From the NCBI GenBank assembly GCA_016903695.1, contig JADQBB010000015.1, forward strand, positions 1 to 64,000: a stretch of DNA of 64,000 nt, given 5' to 3'. Each line of letters begins with the position of its first letter. Position 1 is the stretch's first letter. The notes beneath the pieces were generated by a model. That model was given only the letters and a program-made list of their open reading frames with translations, was not told the origin of the DNA and ran no database searches. Of this stretch, positions 8,531 through 19,960 are shown piece by piece. This DNA is from Chlorogloea purpurea SAG 13.99. GTDB taxonomy: Bacteria > Cyanobacteriota > Cyanobacteriia > Cyanobacteriales > Microcystaceae. The translations under genes and the position numbers were made by a program.

Positions 8531-8565
8531 ATTTTTCGGAAAGTCAACGATATTGGCCAATATCT

Positions 8566-9831
8566 CTAACCGAAAACCTGCAAAACCCGCTCGATCGCAA
8601 TTGCGATATGAGTCCAATGAGTGCCCCCCTGGCAGAAGACGATATAAGGCTCCCGTAAAGGGCCATCGGCGGAAAACTCTGAGGTACTACCATCGATGAA
8701 AGTACCCCCGGCCATCACCACGGAACTCTCATAACCCGGAGTTCGAGCCGGGATGGGATCTATATAAGACCCTATAGGCGAACAGGATTGAATCGCCTTA
8801 CAAAAAGCGATCAACTTTTCCGGTGAACCCAACTTGATACCCTGGATAATATCCCGCCGCTTGGCGAACGGTAGCGGATTCACCTCATAACCGAGAGCGT
8901 CAAAAACATAACTCAAGAGATGCCCCCCCTTCATCGCCTCCCCCACCATACCGGGGGCGAGAAATAACCCTTGGAACAACAGACGATTTTGATCTAACGT
9001 CGCTCCCCCCTCGCTGCCGATACCGGGAGCGGTTAAACGGCACATCGCCGCCTCTACCAGTTCGGCTTTACCCGCCACGTAACCCCCCGCAGTGACAATA
9101 GTACCCCCCGGATTCTTGATCAAAGACCCCGCCATCAAATCAGCACCCACCGCCGTCGGTTCTCGCGTTTCGATGAATTCGCCATAACAGTTATCAACGA
9201 AACAAATAGTATTTTTATTCTGCTTCTTTACTATATGGACGATTTTCTCGATTTCCTCGATAGACAAACTCTGCCGCCAAGAATAACCGCAAGACCTCTG
9301 AATCAGGACTAATTTTGTCCGCGCCGTCACTGCGGTAGAAAGAGCTTGCCAATCGATCGATCCCTGGGCTGTCAACTCCAATTGGCGGTAATCCACACCG
9401 AAATCCTTTAACGAACCCTGTCCCTCGCCCCGCAAGCCGATCACCTCCTCTAGGGTATCGTAGGGCGCACCGGCCACGGCTAACATCTCATCACCAGGGC
9501 GGAGGACACCGAATAGGGCGCAAGCGATAGCATGGGTTCCAGAGACTAACCCAATCCTCACCGCGGCAGATTCGCAACCCATCACTTGGGCGTAAACTTT
9601 ATCGAGGGTTTCCCGCCCTAGGTCATTATGCCCATATCCACTTACACTGGAAAAGTGATGCACCCCGACTCGATGATTCGCAAAAGCGTCAAGAATTTTA
9701 AGCAAATTTTTCTTGACCTGAGCGTCAATTTCAGAAAAGATGGGGGATAGTGCTTGTTCTGCCGTATGGATCAAGGATAAGTGTTTCATTGAATAATAGG
9801 GCGTAACCCATTGTTGCTCTTTATAATTCAA
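8566..9831 (-). CDS. PLP-dependent methionine gamma-lyase / aluminium-resistance family protein
   Basis: A 421-aa fold-type I PLP enzyme of the Met_gamma_lyase (YnbB, 'aluminium resistance') family. Motifs include SSVSGYGHNDLGRE, GLVSGTHAIACALFG, CFVDNCYGEF with the PLP-contact Asp, and MAGSLIKNPGG with the Schiff-base Lys near residue 247. Despite the family name the substrate is poorly known; members resemble cystathionine lyases. It is divergent from desC with 71 bases between them. A 16-base palindrome (8549-8564) lies immediately past its stop. Confidence 0.85.
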   Translation of the reverse strand: MNYKEQQWVTPYYSMKHLSLIHTAEQALSPIFSEIDAQVKKNLLKILDAFANHRVGVHHFSSVSGYGHNDLGRETLDKVYAQVMGCESAAVRIGLVSGTHAIACALFGVLRPGDEMLAVAGAPYDTLEEVIGLRGEGQGSLKDFGVDYRQLELTAQGSIDWQALSTAVTARTKLVLIQRSCGYSWRQSLSIEEIEKIVHIVKKQNKNTICFVDNCYGEFIETREPTAVGADLMAGSLIKNPGGTIVTAGGYVAGKAELVEAAMCRLTAPGIGSEGGATLDQNRLLFQGLFLAPGMVGEAMKGGHLLSYVFDALGYEVNPLPFAKRRDIIQGIKLGSPEKLIAFCKAIQSCSPIGSYIDPIPARTPGYESSVVMAGGTFIDGSTSEFSADGPLREPYIVFCQGGTHWTHIAIAIERVLQVFG

Positions 9832-9902
9832 TCGTCAATGTTCGTTCTCTGTCAAACAGGAGCTTACATATTTAGTAGTGTTAATTTCCGTTAGGTTATT
9901 CA

Positions 9903-10727
9903 ATGACTGTTGCTACCTCAAACAAACTACCCCTCGATTGGGCGACGATCACTTACATGGCTTTCATCCATGTAGTGGCTCTTTTGGCGTTTCTCCCCAG
10001 TAACTTTAGTTGGGGCGCTGTGGGCGTTGCCTTTGTTTTATACTGGGTTACTGGCGGCTTCGGCGTTACGCTGGGATTTCATCGCCTCGTATCTCACCGT
10101 AGTTTCACCACCCCTAAATTCATAGAATATCTTTTAATATTTTTTGGGAGTCTCGCTTGTCAAGGTGGGCCGATCACTTGGATAGGACTACACCGTATTC
10201 ATCATAAATATTCCGATACTGATCCCGACCCCCATGATTCAAATAAAGGTTTCTGGTGGAGTCACATGGGTTGGATGTTACATAATATCCCGGCTGATAA
10301 AGATGTACTCCGTTACACTCAAGACATCGCCGACGATAAGTTTTATCAATTCTGTCAAAAATTCTTTATACCCATTCAAGTCGCCCTCGGTTTACTCCTC
10401 TACTGGTGGGGTGGTTGGCCTTTTGTAATCTGGGGGATTTTCGCCCGTCTCGTGGTGGTCTTCCACTGCACTTGGTTCGTTAACAGCGCCACCCATAAAT
10501 TCGGCTACGTCAGCCACGAATCTAAAGACGGTTCGAGAAATTGCTGGTGGGTAGCTTTATTGACTTTCGGCGAAGGTTGGCATAATAATCACCACGCCTA
10601 TCAATACTCTGCCCGTCACGGCCTCCAATGGTGGGAAATCGATACTACCTGGATGGCGATTCTCTTCCTCCGCTTTTTCCGCATGGCCGACAACATCAAA
10701 TTGGCTCCCACCAAACAGGAAAGCTAA
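9903..10727 (+). CDS. desC: Acyl-lipid delta-9 fatty acid desaturase
   Basis: A 274-aa membrane-bound di-iron desaturase introducing the first double bond into stearoyl or palmitoyl chains of membrane lipids. The three histidine boxes are present: HRLVSH, HRIHH and HNNHH. Hydrophobic pairs surround them, with membrane segments near 15-60 and 150-190. In cyanobacteria this family is usually DesC and is needed for membrane fluidity. A clear terminator follows at 10750. Confidence 0.93.
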   Translation: MTVATSNKLPLDWATITYMAFIHVVALLAFLPSNFSWGAVGVAFVLYWVTGGFGVTLGFHRLVSHRSFTTPKFIEYLLIFFGSLACQGGPITWIGLHRIHHKYSDTDPDPHDSNKGFWWSHMGWMLHNIPADKDVLRYTQDIADDKFYQFCQKFFIPIQVALGLLLYWWGGWPFVIWGIFARLVVVFHCTWFVNSATHKFGYVSHESKDGSRNCWWVALLTFGEGWHNNHHAYQYSARHGLQWWEIDTTWMAILFLRFFRMADNIKLAPTKQES

Positions 10728-10749
10728 TTGTATTTTCCGAGCCTTTTTT

Positions 10750-10778
10750 AACTCCCCACTTAACCGGGGAGTTTTTTT
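10750..10778 (+). terminator. Rho-independent terminator after desC
   Basis: Stem AACTCCCC (10750-10757) pairs with GGGGAGTT (10766-10773) around an 8-base loop and runs into seven T. It lies 22 bases past the desC stop. Confidence 0.9.
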
Positions 10779-10794
10779 CTGTAGAAATTCCTAC

Positions 10795-10830
10795 TAGCCA
10801 CCGGCCACCAGCCACTAACCACTAACCACT
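10795..10830 (+). repeat. CCACTAA-type heptamer repeat
   Basis: Degenerate copies (CCACCGG, CCACCAG) lead into CCACTAA CCACTAA CCACTA. This is the complement of the TTAGTGG units found at the nagA 3' end. It sits between the desC terminator and the groE control region. Confidence 0.7.
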
Positions 10831-10885
10831 ATTCGGTAAACCGTACATGAAGAGGTGTTGCCAGAGGGGGCAGATTTTAGATAAA

Positions 10886-10912
10886 TTAGCACTCGGATGG
10901 TTAGAGTGCTAA
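10886..10912 (+). promoter_or_regulatory. CIRCE element (HrcA operator) of groESL
   Basis: TTAGCACTC, nine bases, then GAGTGCTAA is an exact consensus CIRCE inverted repeat. It lies 50 bases before the groES start. HrcA repressor binding here gives heat-shock control of the operon. Confidence 0.95.
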
Positions 10913-10961
10913 AGTAAAAAAGTAAAGACCATTCCCGATGAACCCAATTGGAGGATAAAAA

Positions 10962-12948
<1,987 letters not shown>

Positions 12949-12978
12949 AAAGTACGGTAAGAACTTTTAAAAACAACG

Positions 12979-13014
12979 GTGAGAAAAGGCTAGAAGCTTT
13001 TTCTCACTTTTTTT
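12979..13014 (+). terminator. Rho-independent terminator after groEL
   Basis: Stem GTGAGAAAA (12979-12987) and TTTTCTCAC (12999-13007) followed by seven T in total. It ends the groES-groEL transcript 30 bases past the stop. Confidence 0.9.
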
Positions 13015-13115
13015 AGTGAGAAAGTGACCAAACTCTTTTCTCTCTTCTCTTTTCTCACTCCTAAAGATAGGATATTAAGTTAATCTCAAGTAACTTATAA
13101 TTTTCAAACAACAAG

Positions 13116-14465
13116 ATGGGTAAAGCGGATATTATTGGCTTAGGACGATCGGGCATCGCAGCCGCGCGATTATTGAAAAAACAAGGCTGGGAAACTAGTT
13201 TAAGCGATCGTAACTCATCCCCAAGTCTAGAACAAACCCGACAGCAACTAAGTAACGAAGGCATATCCGTCCATGTTGGCGACAATTACCGCCTCGACCC
13301 CGCCAATTTACCTCATTTAATCGTGGTCAGCCCCGGTGTACCCTGGGACTTACCCGTATTGCAACAAGCCAGAGAAGCCGGGATAAATACGATCGGCGAA
13401 TTAGAATTAGCTTGGCGCACCCTCAACACCAGCCCTTGGGTGGGTATCACCGGCACGAACGGCAAGACCACCACCACCGCCCTGATCGCAGCTATTTTTC
13501 AAAACGCCGGTTTATCCGCTCCCGCCTGCGGTAATATCGGCCACGCGGCTTGTGAATTAGCACTAACAGAAATCCATTACGATTGGATCGTGGCGGAAAT
13601 CAGTAGCTATCAATGCGAGTCAGCTCAAGATCTAGCCCCCAAAATCGGCATCTGGACTACCTTCACCCCAGATCACCTCAGCCGTCACAAAACCCTGGAT
13701 AACTACTACGCCATCAAGGCCAGTTTACTCGGTCGTAGTGGCTTAAAAATTTTCAACGGCGATGACCCCTATTTATATGAGATCGGGCGAACTCAATGGC
13801 CGGATGCTTATTGGACTTCCGTGAGGGGCAAAGATCATTTAATCGGTAATCCCGATAAAGGTATTTACCTGCAAGATAATTGGATCGTCGCTTTCGGGGA
13901 ATTAATCGCTCCCATCAATCTCTTGAAGATGTCGGGACAACACAACTGGCAAAATCTGCTTATGGCAGTGGGTGCGGCCCGACTGGCGGGAATCGAGAAA
14001 CAAGCCATCACCGCTACGATCGCCTCTTTCCCCGGAGTTCCTCATCGTTTAGAGTATATCTGTACAAAAGAGGGGGTGAACTTCATCAACGATAGTAAAG
14101 CCACTAATTACGACGCGGCCCTGGTGGCACTGAAAGCCTTTTCCGAACCGGTAATTTTAATCGCCGGCGGCGAGGCGAAAGAAGGGGACGATCGCAATTG
14201 GATAACCGGGATCAAAAACAAATCCGCGAGAGTATTACTCATCGGTGAGGCCGCCCCCGCGTTCGCCGCCCGATTAGAAGAAAACGGCTATGGAGATTAT
14301 GAGGTAGTAGAAACGATGGATAAGGCGGTGACTAGAGGTTTAGAGGCCGCTCTAGAGTCTGGAGTCAAAACCGTGTTACTATCCCCAGCTTGTGCTAGTT
14401 TTGACCAATATCGAAGCTTCGAGCATCGGGGCGATAATTTCCGTGAATTATGTAAATCCCTTTAA
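13116..14465 (+). CDS. murD: UDP-N-acetylmuramoylalanine--D-glutamate ligase
   Basis: Adds D-glutamate to UDP-MurNAc-L-Ala in peptidoglycan synthesis, in the cytoplasm. The P-loop GITGTNGKTTTT begins near residue 110. The central-domain motifs TFTPDHLSRH and INDSKATNYDA are present, as is LLSPACASFDQY near the C-terminus. Length 449 aa is typical. It stands alone on the plus strand, with cysK 47 bases downstream. Confidence 0.95.
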   Translation: MGKADIIGLGRSGIAAARLLKKQGWETSLSDRNSSPSLEQTRQQLSNEGISVHVGDNYRLDPANLPHLIVVSPGVPWDLPVLQQAREAGINTIGELELAWRTLNTSPWVGITGTNGKTTTTALIAAIFQNAGLSAPACGNIGHAACELALTEIHYDWIVAEISSYQCESAQDLAPKIGIWTTFTPDHLSRHKTLDNYYAIKASLLGRSGLKIFNGDDPYLYEIGRTQWPDAYWTSVRGKDHLIGNPDKGIYLQDNWIVAFGELIAPINLLKMSGQHNWQNLLMAVGAARLAGIEKQAITATIASFPGVPHRLEYICTKEGVNFINDSKATNYDAALVALKAFSEPVILIAGGEAKEGDDRNWITGIKNKSARVLLIGEAAPAFAARLEENGYGDYEVVETMDKAVTRGLEAALESGVKTVLLSPACASFDQYRSFEHRGDNFRELCKSL

Positions 14466-14512
14466 CGCGCTTTTGTTAACATGATCAATATAGCCCCTCG
14501 AATACAAGCATT

Positions 14513-15490
14513 ATGCACATCGCCAATGATATTACAGAATTAGTCGGTCGTACTCCCCTAGTGAGATTGAACCGTATACCGCAAGCGTCCGGCTGTTTAG
14601 CCCAGATCGTAGTGAAATTAGAAGGAATGAACCCCGCCGCCTCGGTTAAAGATCGGATCGGTGTTAATATGATCAATTCCGCCGAGAAAGCCGGATTGAT
14701 CACCCCCGGCAAAACCATCCTCGTCGAACCCACGAGCGGTAATACCGGCATCGCCCTCGCCATGGCGGCGGCGGCCAGAGGCTATCAATTGGTATTGACC
14801 ATGCCGGAAACCATGAGCCAAGAAAGACGATCGATGTTACGGGCTTACGGGGCCCAATTAGAATTAACACCAGGCCATGAAGGCATGAGCGGTTGTATCC
14901 GCCGGGCCGAGGCGATCGTCGCCTCTCTCCCCAACGCCTATATGTTGCAACAATTTAAAAACCCCGCTAACCCGGAAGTCCATCGTCTCACCACCGCCGA
15001 AGAGATTTGGACGGATACGGAGGGGGCAGTAGACATATTAATAGCGGGAGTAGGTACGGGCGGCACGATCACGGGCATCAGCGAAGTTATCAAGAGTCGT
15101 AAACCAAGTTTCCGCGCTGTCGCTGTAGAGCCTGCTAATAGCCCCGTTTTATCGGGTGGTAAACCCGGCCCCCATAAAATTCAAGGCATCGGCGCTGGGT
15201 TCGTGCCCGACGTTCTGCGGATGGACTTGATCGATGAAGTTATTTCTGTCAGCGATGAAGAGGCGATCGCATTCGGGCGAAGATTAGCCAGAGAAGAAGG
15301 CATTCTATCGGGAATCTCTTCCGGTGCCGCTTTATGCGCCGCCATAAAAGTCGGTCAAAGGCCCGATAGTGAAGGTAAATTGATAGTGATGATCCAACCT
15401 AGCTTCGGTGAACGTTATCTCAGCACTCCCATCTTCAAAGATCTCGAAGCGCAGATCGTCACCGACCAATTGCTCAAAGTTCTTAATTAA
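14513..15490 (+). CDS. cysK: Cysteine synthase A (O-acetylserine sulfhydrylase)
   Basis: PLP enzyme that makes cysteine from O-acetylserine and sulfide. The PLP lysine is K46 in [20 protein letters not shown] binds the substrate carboxylate, and GTGGTITG binds the PLP phosphate. Length 325 aa is normal. It is convergent with a degenerate receiver gene, and the two stops overlap by a few bases. Confidence 0.95.
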   Translation: MHIANDITELVGRTPLVRLNRIPQASGCLAQIVVKLEGMNPAASVKDRIGVNMINSAEKAGLITPGKTILVEPTSGNTGIALAMAAAARGYQLVLTMPETMSQERRSMLRAYGAQLELTPGHEGMSGCIRRAEAIVASLPNAYMLQQFKNPANPEVHRLTTAEEIWTDTEGAVDILIAGVGTGGTITGISEVIKSRKPSFRAVAVEPANSPVLSGGKPGPHKIQGIGAGFVPDVLRMDLIDEVISVSDEEAIAFGRRLAREEGILSGISSGAALCAAIKVGQRPDSEGKLIVMIQPSFGERYLSTPIFKDLEAQIVTDQLLKVLN

Positions 15491-15909
15491 TAGGGTAGGA
15501 CTACCACCTTGAACCAATACTCCAGCATGAGTTCTAAGGTGGTGGATAAATCCGATTGGGAGACGGGTTGGCATAAAGCACCACTGGCACCATAGTAGTA
15601 ATAGTTTTTCACTTCATCGGGGGAACAATGGCTCGTTAGCACCACCAGCGGGACGATCTGACAATTGGACTCCTGTTTGATCCGTTTGATTAAAGCCAGT
15701 ATCTCCTCTTCTGCTAAATTCAGATTCAGGATGATCAGGGAAGGAGCGTAAGGTATAGTTAAGAAATTATCATGGTTCAGTTCCTTGACGTTCAGGGAAT
15801 GAAACTCGATCGCCCCAGGTAATTGTTGGACTATTTCTTTCAATAGGGGCAAATTTTGCGGTTGGTTTTCTATAGTTAAGATAGTCTTTTGTCTGTCCAT
15901 CCTTATCAT
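15487..15909 (-). CDS. Degenerate (pseudo-) receiver domain protein
   Basis: A 140-aa single-domain protein with a receiver-like fold of the Rcp/CheY type: [10 protein letters not shown] at beta-1, SLIILNLNL at beta-3, PLVVLTSH at beta-4 and GALCQPVS at beta-5. The phosphoacceptor Asp is replaced by Asn62 and the conserved Lys by Gln in CQPV, and the beta-1 acidic pair is reduced to one Glu. It should not be phosphorylated and probably works as a protein-interaction module. Translation may instead begin at Met4. No partner kinase is adjacent. Confidence 0.75.
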   Translation of the reverse strand: MIRMDRQKTILTIENQPQNLPLLKEIVQQLPGAIEFHSLNVKELNHDNFLTIPYAPSLIILNLNLAEEEILALIKRIKQESNCQIVPLVVLTSHCSPDEVKNYYYYGASGALCQPVSQSDLSTTLELMLEYWFKVVVLPY

Positions 15910-16139
15910 TGTTACGGAGAAGCCTCAGGAACATTAAACAACCTTTTGGAGTAGGTTAGCTTCTATCTTCCTACTTATACCATTTATAACCATTTCTGCT
16001 TATACAAATTACCGACTAAAGGTATACTAGGCTATGAGATTTTATAAAAAATCTTCATAAAAGCTAACAGACTCTATCAAGGTCTGGTTTTGCCCTTAAA
16101 TTAGGTATCCATTGATATTAGCGCGTGAATTAGCCAACT

Positions 16140-17258
16140 ATGAATCAAGGCATAGATTTACAAGACAGTTTTATACAGTCCCTGAAAGACTTGGGATTAT
16201 CATCGGGCTTGGCTAAGACCATTTGGATGCCATTACCGATGATTTTGATGATTATTGGTGCCACCGTGGGAGTATTAGTCTGTGTCTGGCTAGAAAGGAA
16301 AATCTCGGCAGCGGCCCAACAGCGTATCGGCCCCGAATACGCCGGCCCCCTAGGAGTCCTACAACCAGTGGCCGATGGTTTGAAATTAGTATTCAAAGAA
16401 GATATTATCCCTGCCAAGTCAGACCCCTGGTTATTCACCCTCGGCCCGGTACTGGTGGTGATGCCCGTGTTCGTCTCCTATTTAATCGTCCCCTTCGGGC
16501 AGAATATAGTCATAACTGACCTGAACGTGGGAATCTTCCTGTGGATTTCCCTTTCCAGTATTGCGCCGATCGGTCTGTTAATGTCGGGTTACTCCTCCAA
16601 TAACAAATACTCCCTACTCGGAGGCTTAAGGGCGGCGGCGCAGTCGATCAGCTACGAGATTCCCCTCGCCCTATCGGTGTTGGCGATCGCAATGATGTCC
16701 AACAGTCTCAGCACCCTTGACATCGTTCAACAACAATCCGGTTACGGCATCCTCGGATGGAACATCTGGCGGCAACCCGTAGGCTTCATCATCTTCTGGA
16801 TAGCGGCTCTAGCCGAATGCGAAAGACTTCCTTTCGACTTACCCGAAGCCGAAGAAGAATTGGTGGCGGGATACCAGACCGAATACTCCGGGATGAAATT
16901 CGCCCTCTTCTACGTGGGGTCTTACGTTAACCTTGTTCTCTCCGCCCTCGTTTTCGCCGTCCTCTATCTCGGCGGCTGGGGCTTCCCTCTCCCCCTCGAT
17001 CGATTAGCGGGTTGGTTGGGAGTCGAAGAAACTACCCCTTGGCTACAAGTGATCACCGCTTCATTAGGCATTACCATGATGGTATTAAAAGCCTACTTCT
17101 TGATCTTCTTGGCGATTCTACTGCGCTGGACTGTGCCCAGGGTACGCATCGACCAACTACTAGACCTGGGTTGGAAATTCCTCCTGCCCGTTTCCCTGGT
17201 TAATTTACTTCTGACTGCCGCTTTAAAATTGGCTTTTCCCGTAGCTTTCGGCGGCTAG
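16140..17258 (+). CDS. ndhA: NAD(P)H-quinone oxidoreductase subunit 1 (NdhA)
   Basis: A 372-aa membrane subunit of NDH-1, homologous to NuoH/ND1, in the thylakoid complex that serves respiration and cyclic electron flow. About eight hydrophobic segments are seen. Signatures are [19 protein letters not shown], the SYEIPLALS loop, and the acidic quinone-site loop [20 protein letters not shown]. It is first in the ndhA-ndhI-ndhG-ndhE operon; a TATACT at 16023-16028 is a possible -10 element. Confidence 0.97.
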   Translation: MNQGIDLQDSFIQSLKDLGLSSGLAKTIWMPLPMILMIIGATVGVLVCVWLERKISAAAQQRIGPEYAGPLGVLQPVADGLKLVFKEDIIPAKSDPWLFTLGPVLVVMPVFVSYLIVPFGQNIVITDLNVGIFLWISLSSIAPIGLLMSGYSSNNKYSLLGGLRAAAQSISYEIPLALSVLAIAMMSNSLSTLDIVQQQSGYGILGWNIWRQPVGFIIFWIAALAECERLPFDLPEAEEELVAGYQTEYSGMKFALFYVGSYVNLVLSALVFAVLYLGGWGFPLPLDRLAGWLGVEETTPWLQVITASLGITMMVLKAYFLIFLAILLRWTVPRVRIDQLLDLGWKFLLPVSLVNLLLTAALKLAFPVAFGG

Positions 17259-17289
17259 ATTACCCTATAACCCAAAACCTCCAATTACC

Positions 17290-17865
17290 ATGTTTAACAT
17301 TCTTAAACAAGTTAGCGACTACGCCAAAGGCAGCATCCAAGCCGCCAAATATATCGGTCAAGGTCTGGGTGTAACATTCGACCATATGCGCCGCCGTCCC
17401 GTCACCGTCCAATACCCCTACGAGAAATTGATCCCCTCGGAACGTTTTCGCGGGCGGATTCACTTCGAGTTCGATAAATGTATCGCCTGTGAAGTGTGCG
17501 TGCGCGTGTGCCCCATCAATCTACCCGTGGTGGATTGGACTTTCAATAAGGAAGTGAAAAAGAAAGAGTTAAAACACTACAGTATCGACTTCGGTGTTTG
17601 TATCTTCTGCGGTAACTGCGTCGAGTATTGTCCCACTAACTGTTTATCCATGACAGAAGAATACGAACTCGCCGCTTACGATCGTCATGAACTTAATTAT
17701 GATAATGTCGCCCTCGGTCGCCTACCTTATAAAGTAACTCAAGATCCGATGGTAACTCCTCTAAGAGAGTTAGGTTACTTACCCAAGGGCGTTCTCGAAC
17801 CCCATGACCTACCCGCAGGTACTCAAAGAGCTGGCAAACGTCCAGAAGAAATTGTTAACCAGTAA
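17290..17865 (+). CDS. ndhI: NAD(P)H-quinone oxidoreductase subunit I (NdhI)
   Basis: A 191-aa peripheral-arm subunit carrying two [4Fe-4S] clusters: [12 protein letters not shown] and [12 protein letters not shown]. It is homologous to NuoI. It passes electrons toward the quinone site, from ferredoxin in cyanobacteria. It begins 31 bases after ndhA. Confidence 0.97.
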   Translation: MFNILKQVSDYAKGSIQAAKYIGQGLGVTFDHMRRRPVTVQYPYEKLIPSERFRGRIHFEFDKCIACEVCVRVCPINLPVVDWTFNKEVKKKELKHYSIDFGVCIFCGNCVEYCPTNCLSMTEEYELAAYDRHELNYDNVALGRLPYKVTQDPMVTPLRELGYLPKGVLEPHDLPAGTQRAGKRPEEIVNQ

Positions 17866-17914
17866 TCACGATGATGGGGATACTTCCTGGTATCCCTGAA
17901 GGAGCATAACGATA

Positions 17915-18514
17915 GTGAATTTAGCAGAAGGCGTTCAAATAGTTTCGTTCGGGATTTTAGCCGCCATCGTCATCGGCGCGGCCTTAGGCGTAGTGTTACT
18001 GTCTAATATCGTCTATTCGGCTTTCCTTTTAGGGGCGGTTTTTATCAGTATCGCCGGTTTGTATGTTTTATTAAACGCCGATTTTGTAGCGGCCGCTCAA
18101 ATACTCGTCTACGTGGGCGCTATTAACGTATTGATCCTGTTCGCGATCATGTTGGTCAACAAACAGGAAGATTTTTCCAAAATACCTGGACGTTGGGTTC
18201 GTGAATCGGCCACCGGATTAGTTTGTGTAGGCTTATTCGTCCTCTTGAGTACCATGGTTTTAATCACTCCCTGGTCTTTGTCGAGCGCATCCCCGGCAGT
18301 GGTGAGAAATACTTTAGTTGACCTCGCCAAACATTTCTTCAGCGATTTTCTCTTACCTTTTGAATTAGCTTCCATATTGTTATTGATGGCTATGGTGGGG
18401 GCGATTATTATTGCCCGTCGTGATTTGATCATCGATGTTACCGCGGAATTCCCTACGACGGCAGAGTCCTTAACTTTACCGGAACGTCCTAGAGAATTAA
18501 CCGCTCCTAAATAG
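17915..18514 (+). CDS. ndhG: NAD(P)H-quinone oxidoreductase subunit 6 (NdhG)
   Basis: A 199-aa membrane subunit homologous to NuoJ, with five predicted transmembrane segments and the characteristic LVYVGAINVLILFAIMLV stretch. The start is GTG with GGAG about a dozen bases upstream. It lies between ndhI and ndhE as in most cyanobacteria. Confidence 0.95.
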   Translation: MNLAEGVQIVSFGILAAIVIGAALGVVLLSNIVYSAFLLGAVFISIAGLYVLLNADFVAAAQILVYVGAINVLILFAIMLVNKQEDFSKIPGRWVRESATGLVCVGLFVLLSTMVLITPWSLSSASPAVVRNTLVDLAKHFFSDFLLPFELASILLLMAMVGAIIIARRDLIIDVTAEFPTTAESLTLPERPRELTAPK

Positions 18515-18529
18515 TTACCTAGAGGTGTC

Positions 18530-18841
18530 ATGCAAGTACAATTAGAATATTTTTTACTCCTAGGGGCAGCCCTATTCTGTATCGGTATTTATGGCTTAGT
18601 TACCAGCAGGAACGCGGTAAGGGTTCTCATGTCGATCGAATTGATGCTCAACGCCGTCAATATTAATTTCATGGGCTTCTCTAATTATCTCGACCCGGCC
18701 AATATCAAGGGTCAAGTATTAGTGGTTTTCGTCATCACCGTCGCCGCCGCCGAAGCCGCAGTCGGTTTAGCCATCATCCTCGCCATCTATCGTAATAGGA
18801 ATACGATCGATATGGAGCAATTTAACCTCCTGAAATGGTAG
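18530..18841 (+). CDS. ndhE: NAD(P)H-quinone oxidoreductase subunit 4L (NdhE)
   Basis: A 103-aa, three-helix NuoK homologue. The conserved glutamates sit in [13 protein letters not shown] and [13 protein letters not shown]. It closes the ndhA-I-G-E operon, 15 bases after ndhG. Confidence 0.96.
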   Translation: MQVQLEYFLLLGAALFCIGIYGLVTSRNAVRVLMSIELMLNAVNINFMGFSNYLDPANIKGQVLVVFVITVAAAEAAVGLAIILAIYRNRNTIDMEQFNLLKW

Positions 18842-18984
18842 TTCATCCCCTCAATTACTTTCTCACGGTCATCGGTATCTATACCGATGATTATTTTTAT
18901 GCCCACCGCCGCGGGGATTTGTTCGAGAGGGCGTTAGCCTTGACTTTAATCTCTGTAGATGACTATGATATTGCCAATCTATAA
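18835..18984 (+). CDS. Unrecognised 49-aa ORF overlapping the end of ndhE
   Basis: An ATG inside the last codons of ndhE opens a frame that overlaps its stop and runs to 18984, encoding [20 protein letters not shown] followed by an acidic tail. The overlap would allow coupled translation. However, a terminator-like hairpin lies inside it, and no family is recognised, so it may be a remnant or chance. Confidence 0.3.
   Translation: MVVHPLNYFLTVIGIYTDDYFYAHRRGDLFERALALTLISVDDYDIANL
18870..18898 (+). terminator. Possible terminator after ndhE
   Basis: CATCGGTAT-CT-ATACCGATG is a near-perfect 9-bp hairpin followed by ATTATTTTTAT. It lies 29 bases past the ndhE stop and within the 49-aa ORF. Confidence 0.55.
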
Positions 18985-19003
18985 TTAATCATTTATTAAT
19001 AAA

Positions 19004-19960
19004 ATGCCCCAGCCCCTACTATCGATCGTTATTCCCACGAGAGAAGGTTTTAGCGACCATTGGATAACCGAACTATTAAAAGTAAAAGGTGATGTAGAGT
19101 TCATCTTAATCCATCCTCCAGGAGCTAAACCCTATCCCACGGACGATGCGAGAATGAAGCAGATTGTTAGTTCTCTGCGGGGCGAAATTATTCAACGGAT
19201 CACCGGCTTCATGAACGCTACGGCCCCCCATGTATTAACTATTAACTGTGATGAATATCTGCACCCGGATATTCAAGAATTAGCGGTAAATTACTTCAAC
19301 AGATTTCCCGATAGTTGGGTTCTGCGCCTATCGAAACAAGGTTATGTATACGGAGATACGTCGGCTTTATCAAGCCACTGGCTACCCCTTCCCAATATTC
19401 ACTATATGAAAACTTGTAGCAAAGCTGAGCGAACTTCCCATCTATTCGGTCAAAAAGATTACTTGCTGGATTTACCCATAGCACCCCTGGAAAACAAATT
19501 TAATCCTATCTGTTTGCTCGGTCAAAGACTCGATCAAAGCGGTAATCACGTAGAAAACTTTGACAAGAAAATTTGGAAAAATTCTCTCGTTCAAACTGCT
19601 ATCAAAGAAATAACCGACCTGATGAGCCTTGGCGGCCCGATTAAATATATTCCCTTCTGGTGCTTGGATAGATTATTAGGTCTTTACATTCAAGCCAAGT
19701 TCTACGAAAAAGACAAAATCATCGGTCATTGGTTGCCCTTACCGGAACAAATTCGCATAGAAGACAACCCCCCCGAATATAAACGAACTAAACGTTTTTA
19801 CTTTATCGCCGAGGTGATGTTACTGAAGAGTTTCCCTCAATACGGCTATCTCTGGAATTTAATCCTCTGTCAAGTTACTTCCGTTCCCATTCGCGCTTTT
19901 GATTCGGTGAAAAGGAAAATTAGCCGCCCCTTATCGGTAGAATCGAGTTTGACATCATGA
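19004..19960 (+). CDS. Glycosyltransferase family 2-like protein
   Basis: A 318-aa protein that begins with the GT-A nucleotide-sugar motif LLSIVIPTREGFSD and has NCDEYLHPDI in the DXD position near residue 85. The middle and C-terminal parts, rich in aromatic residues, are not recognisable. It has no signal peptide. It lies alone after the ndh operon and is convergent with the PPK2 gene, overlapping it by six bases. The sugar donor and acceptor are unknown. Confidence 0.65.
   Translation: MPQPLLSIVIPTREGFSDHWITELLKVKGDVEFILIHPPGAKPYPTDDARMKQIVSSLRGEIIQRITGFMNATAPHVLTINCDEYLHPDIQELAVNYFNRFPDSWVLRLSKQGYVYGDTSALSSHWLPLPNIHYMKTCSKAERTSHLFGQKDYLLDLPIAPLENKFNPICLLGQRLDQSGNHVENFDKKIWKNSLVQTAIKEITDLMSLGGPIKYIPFWCLDRLLGLYIQAKFYEKDKIIGHWLPLPEQIRIEDNPPEYKRTKRFYFIAEVMLLKSFPQYGYLWNLILCQVTSVPIRAFDSVKRKISRPLSVESSLTS

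Noticed and set aside
10797-10830. CRISPR-like tandem repeats
   Set aside because: Units are seven bases with no spacers. No array with 25-40-base repeats was seen anywhere in the window.
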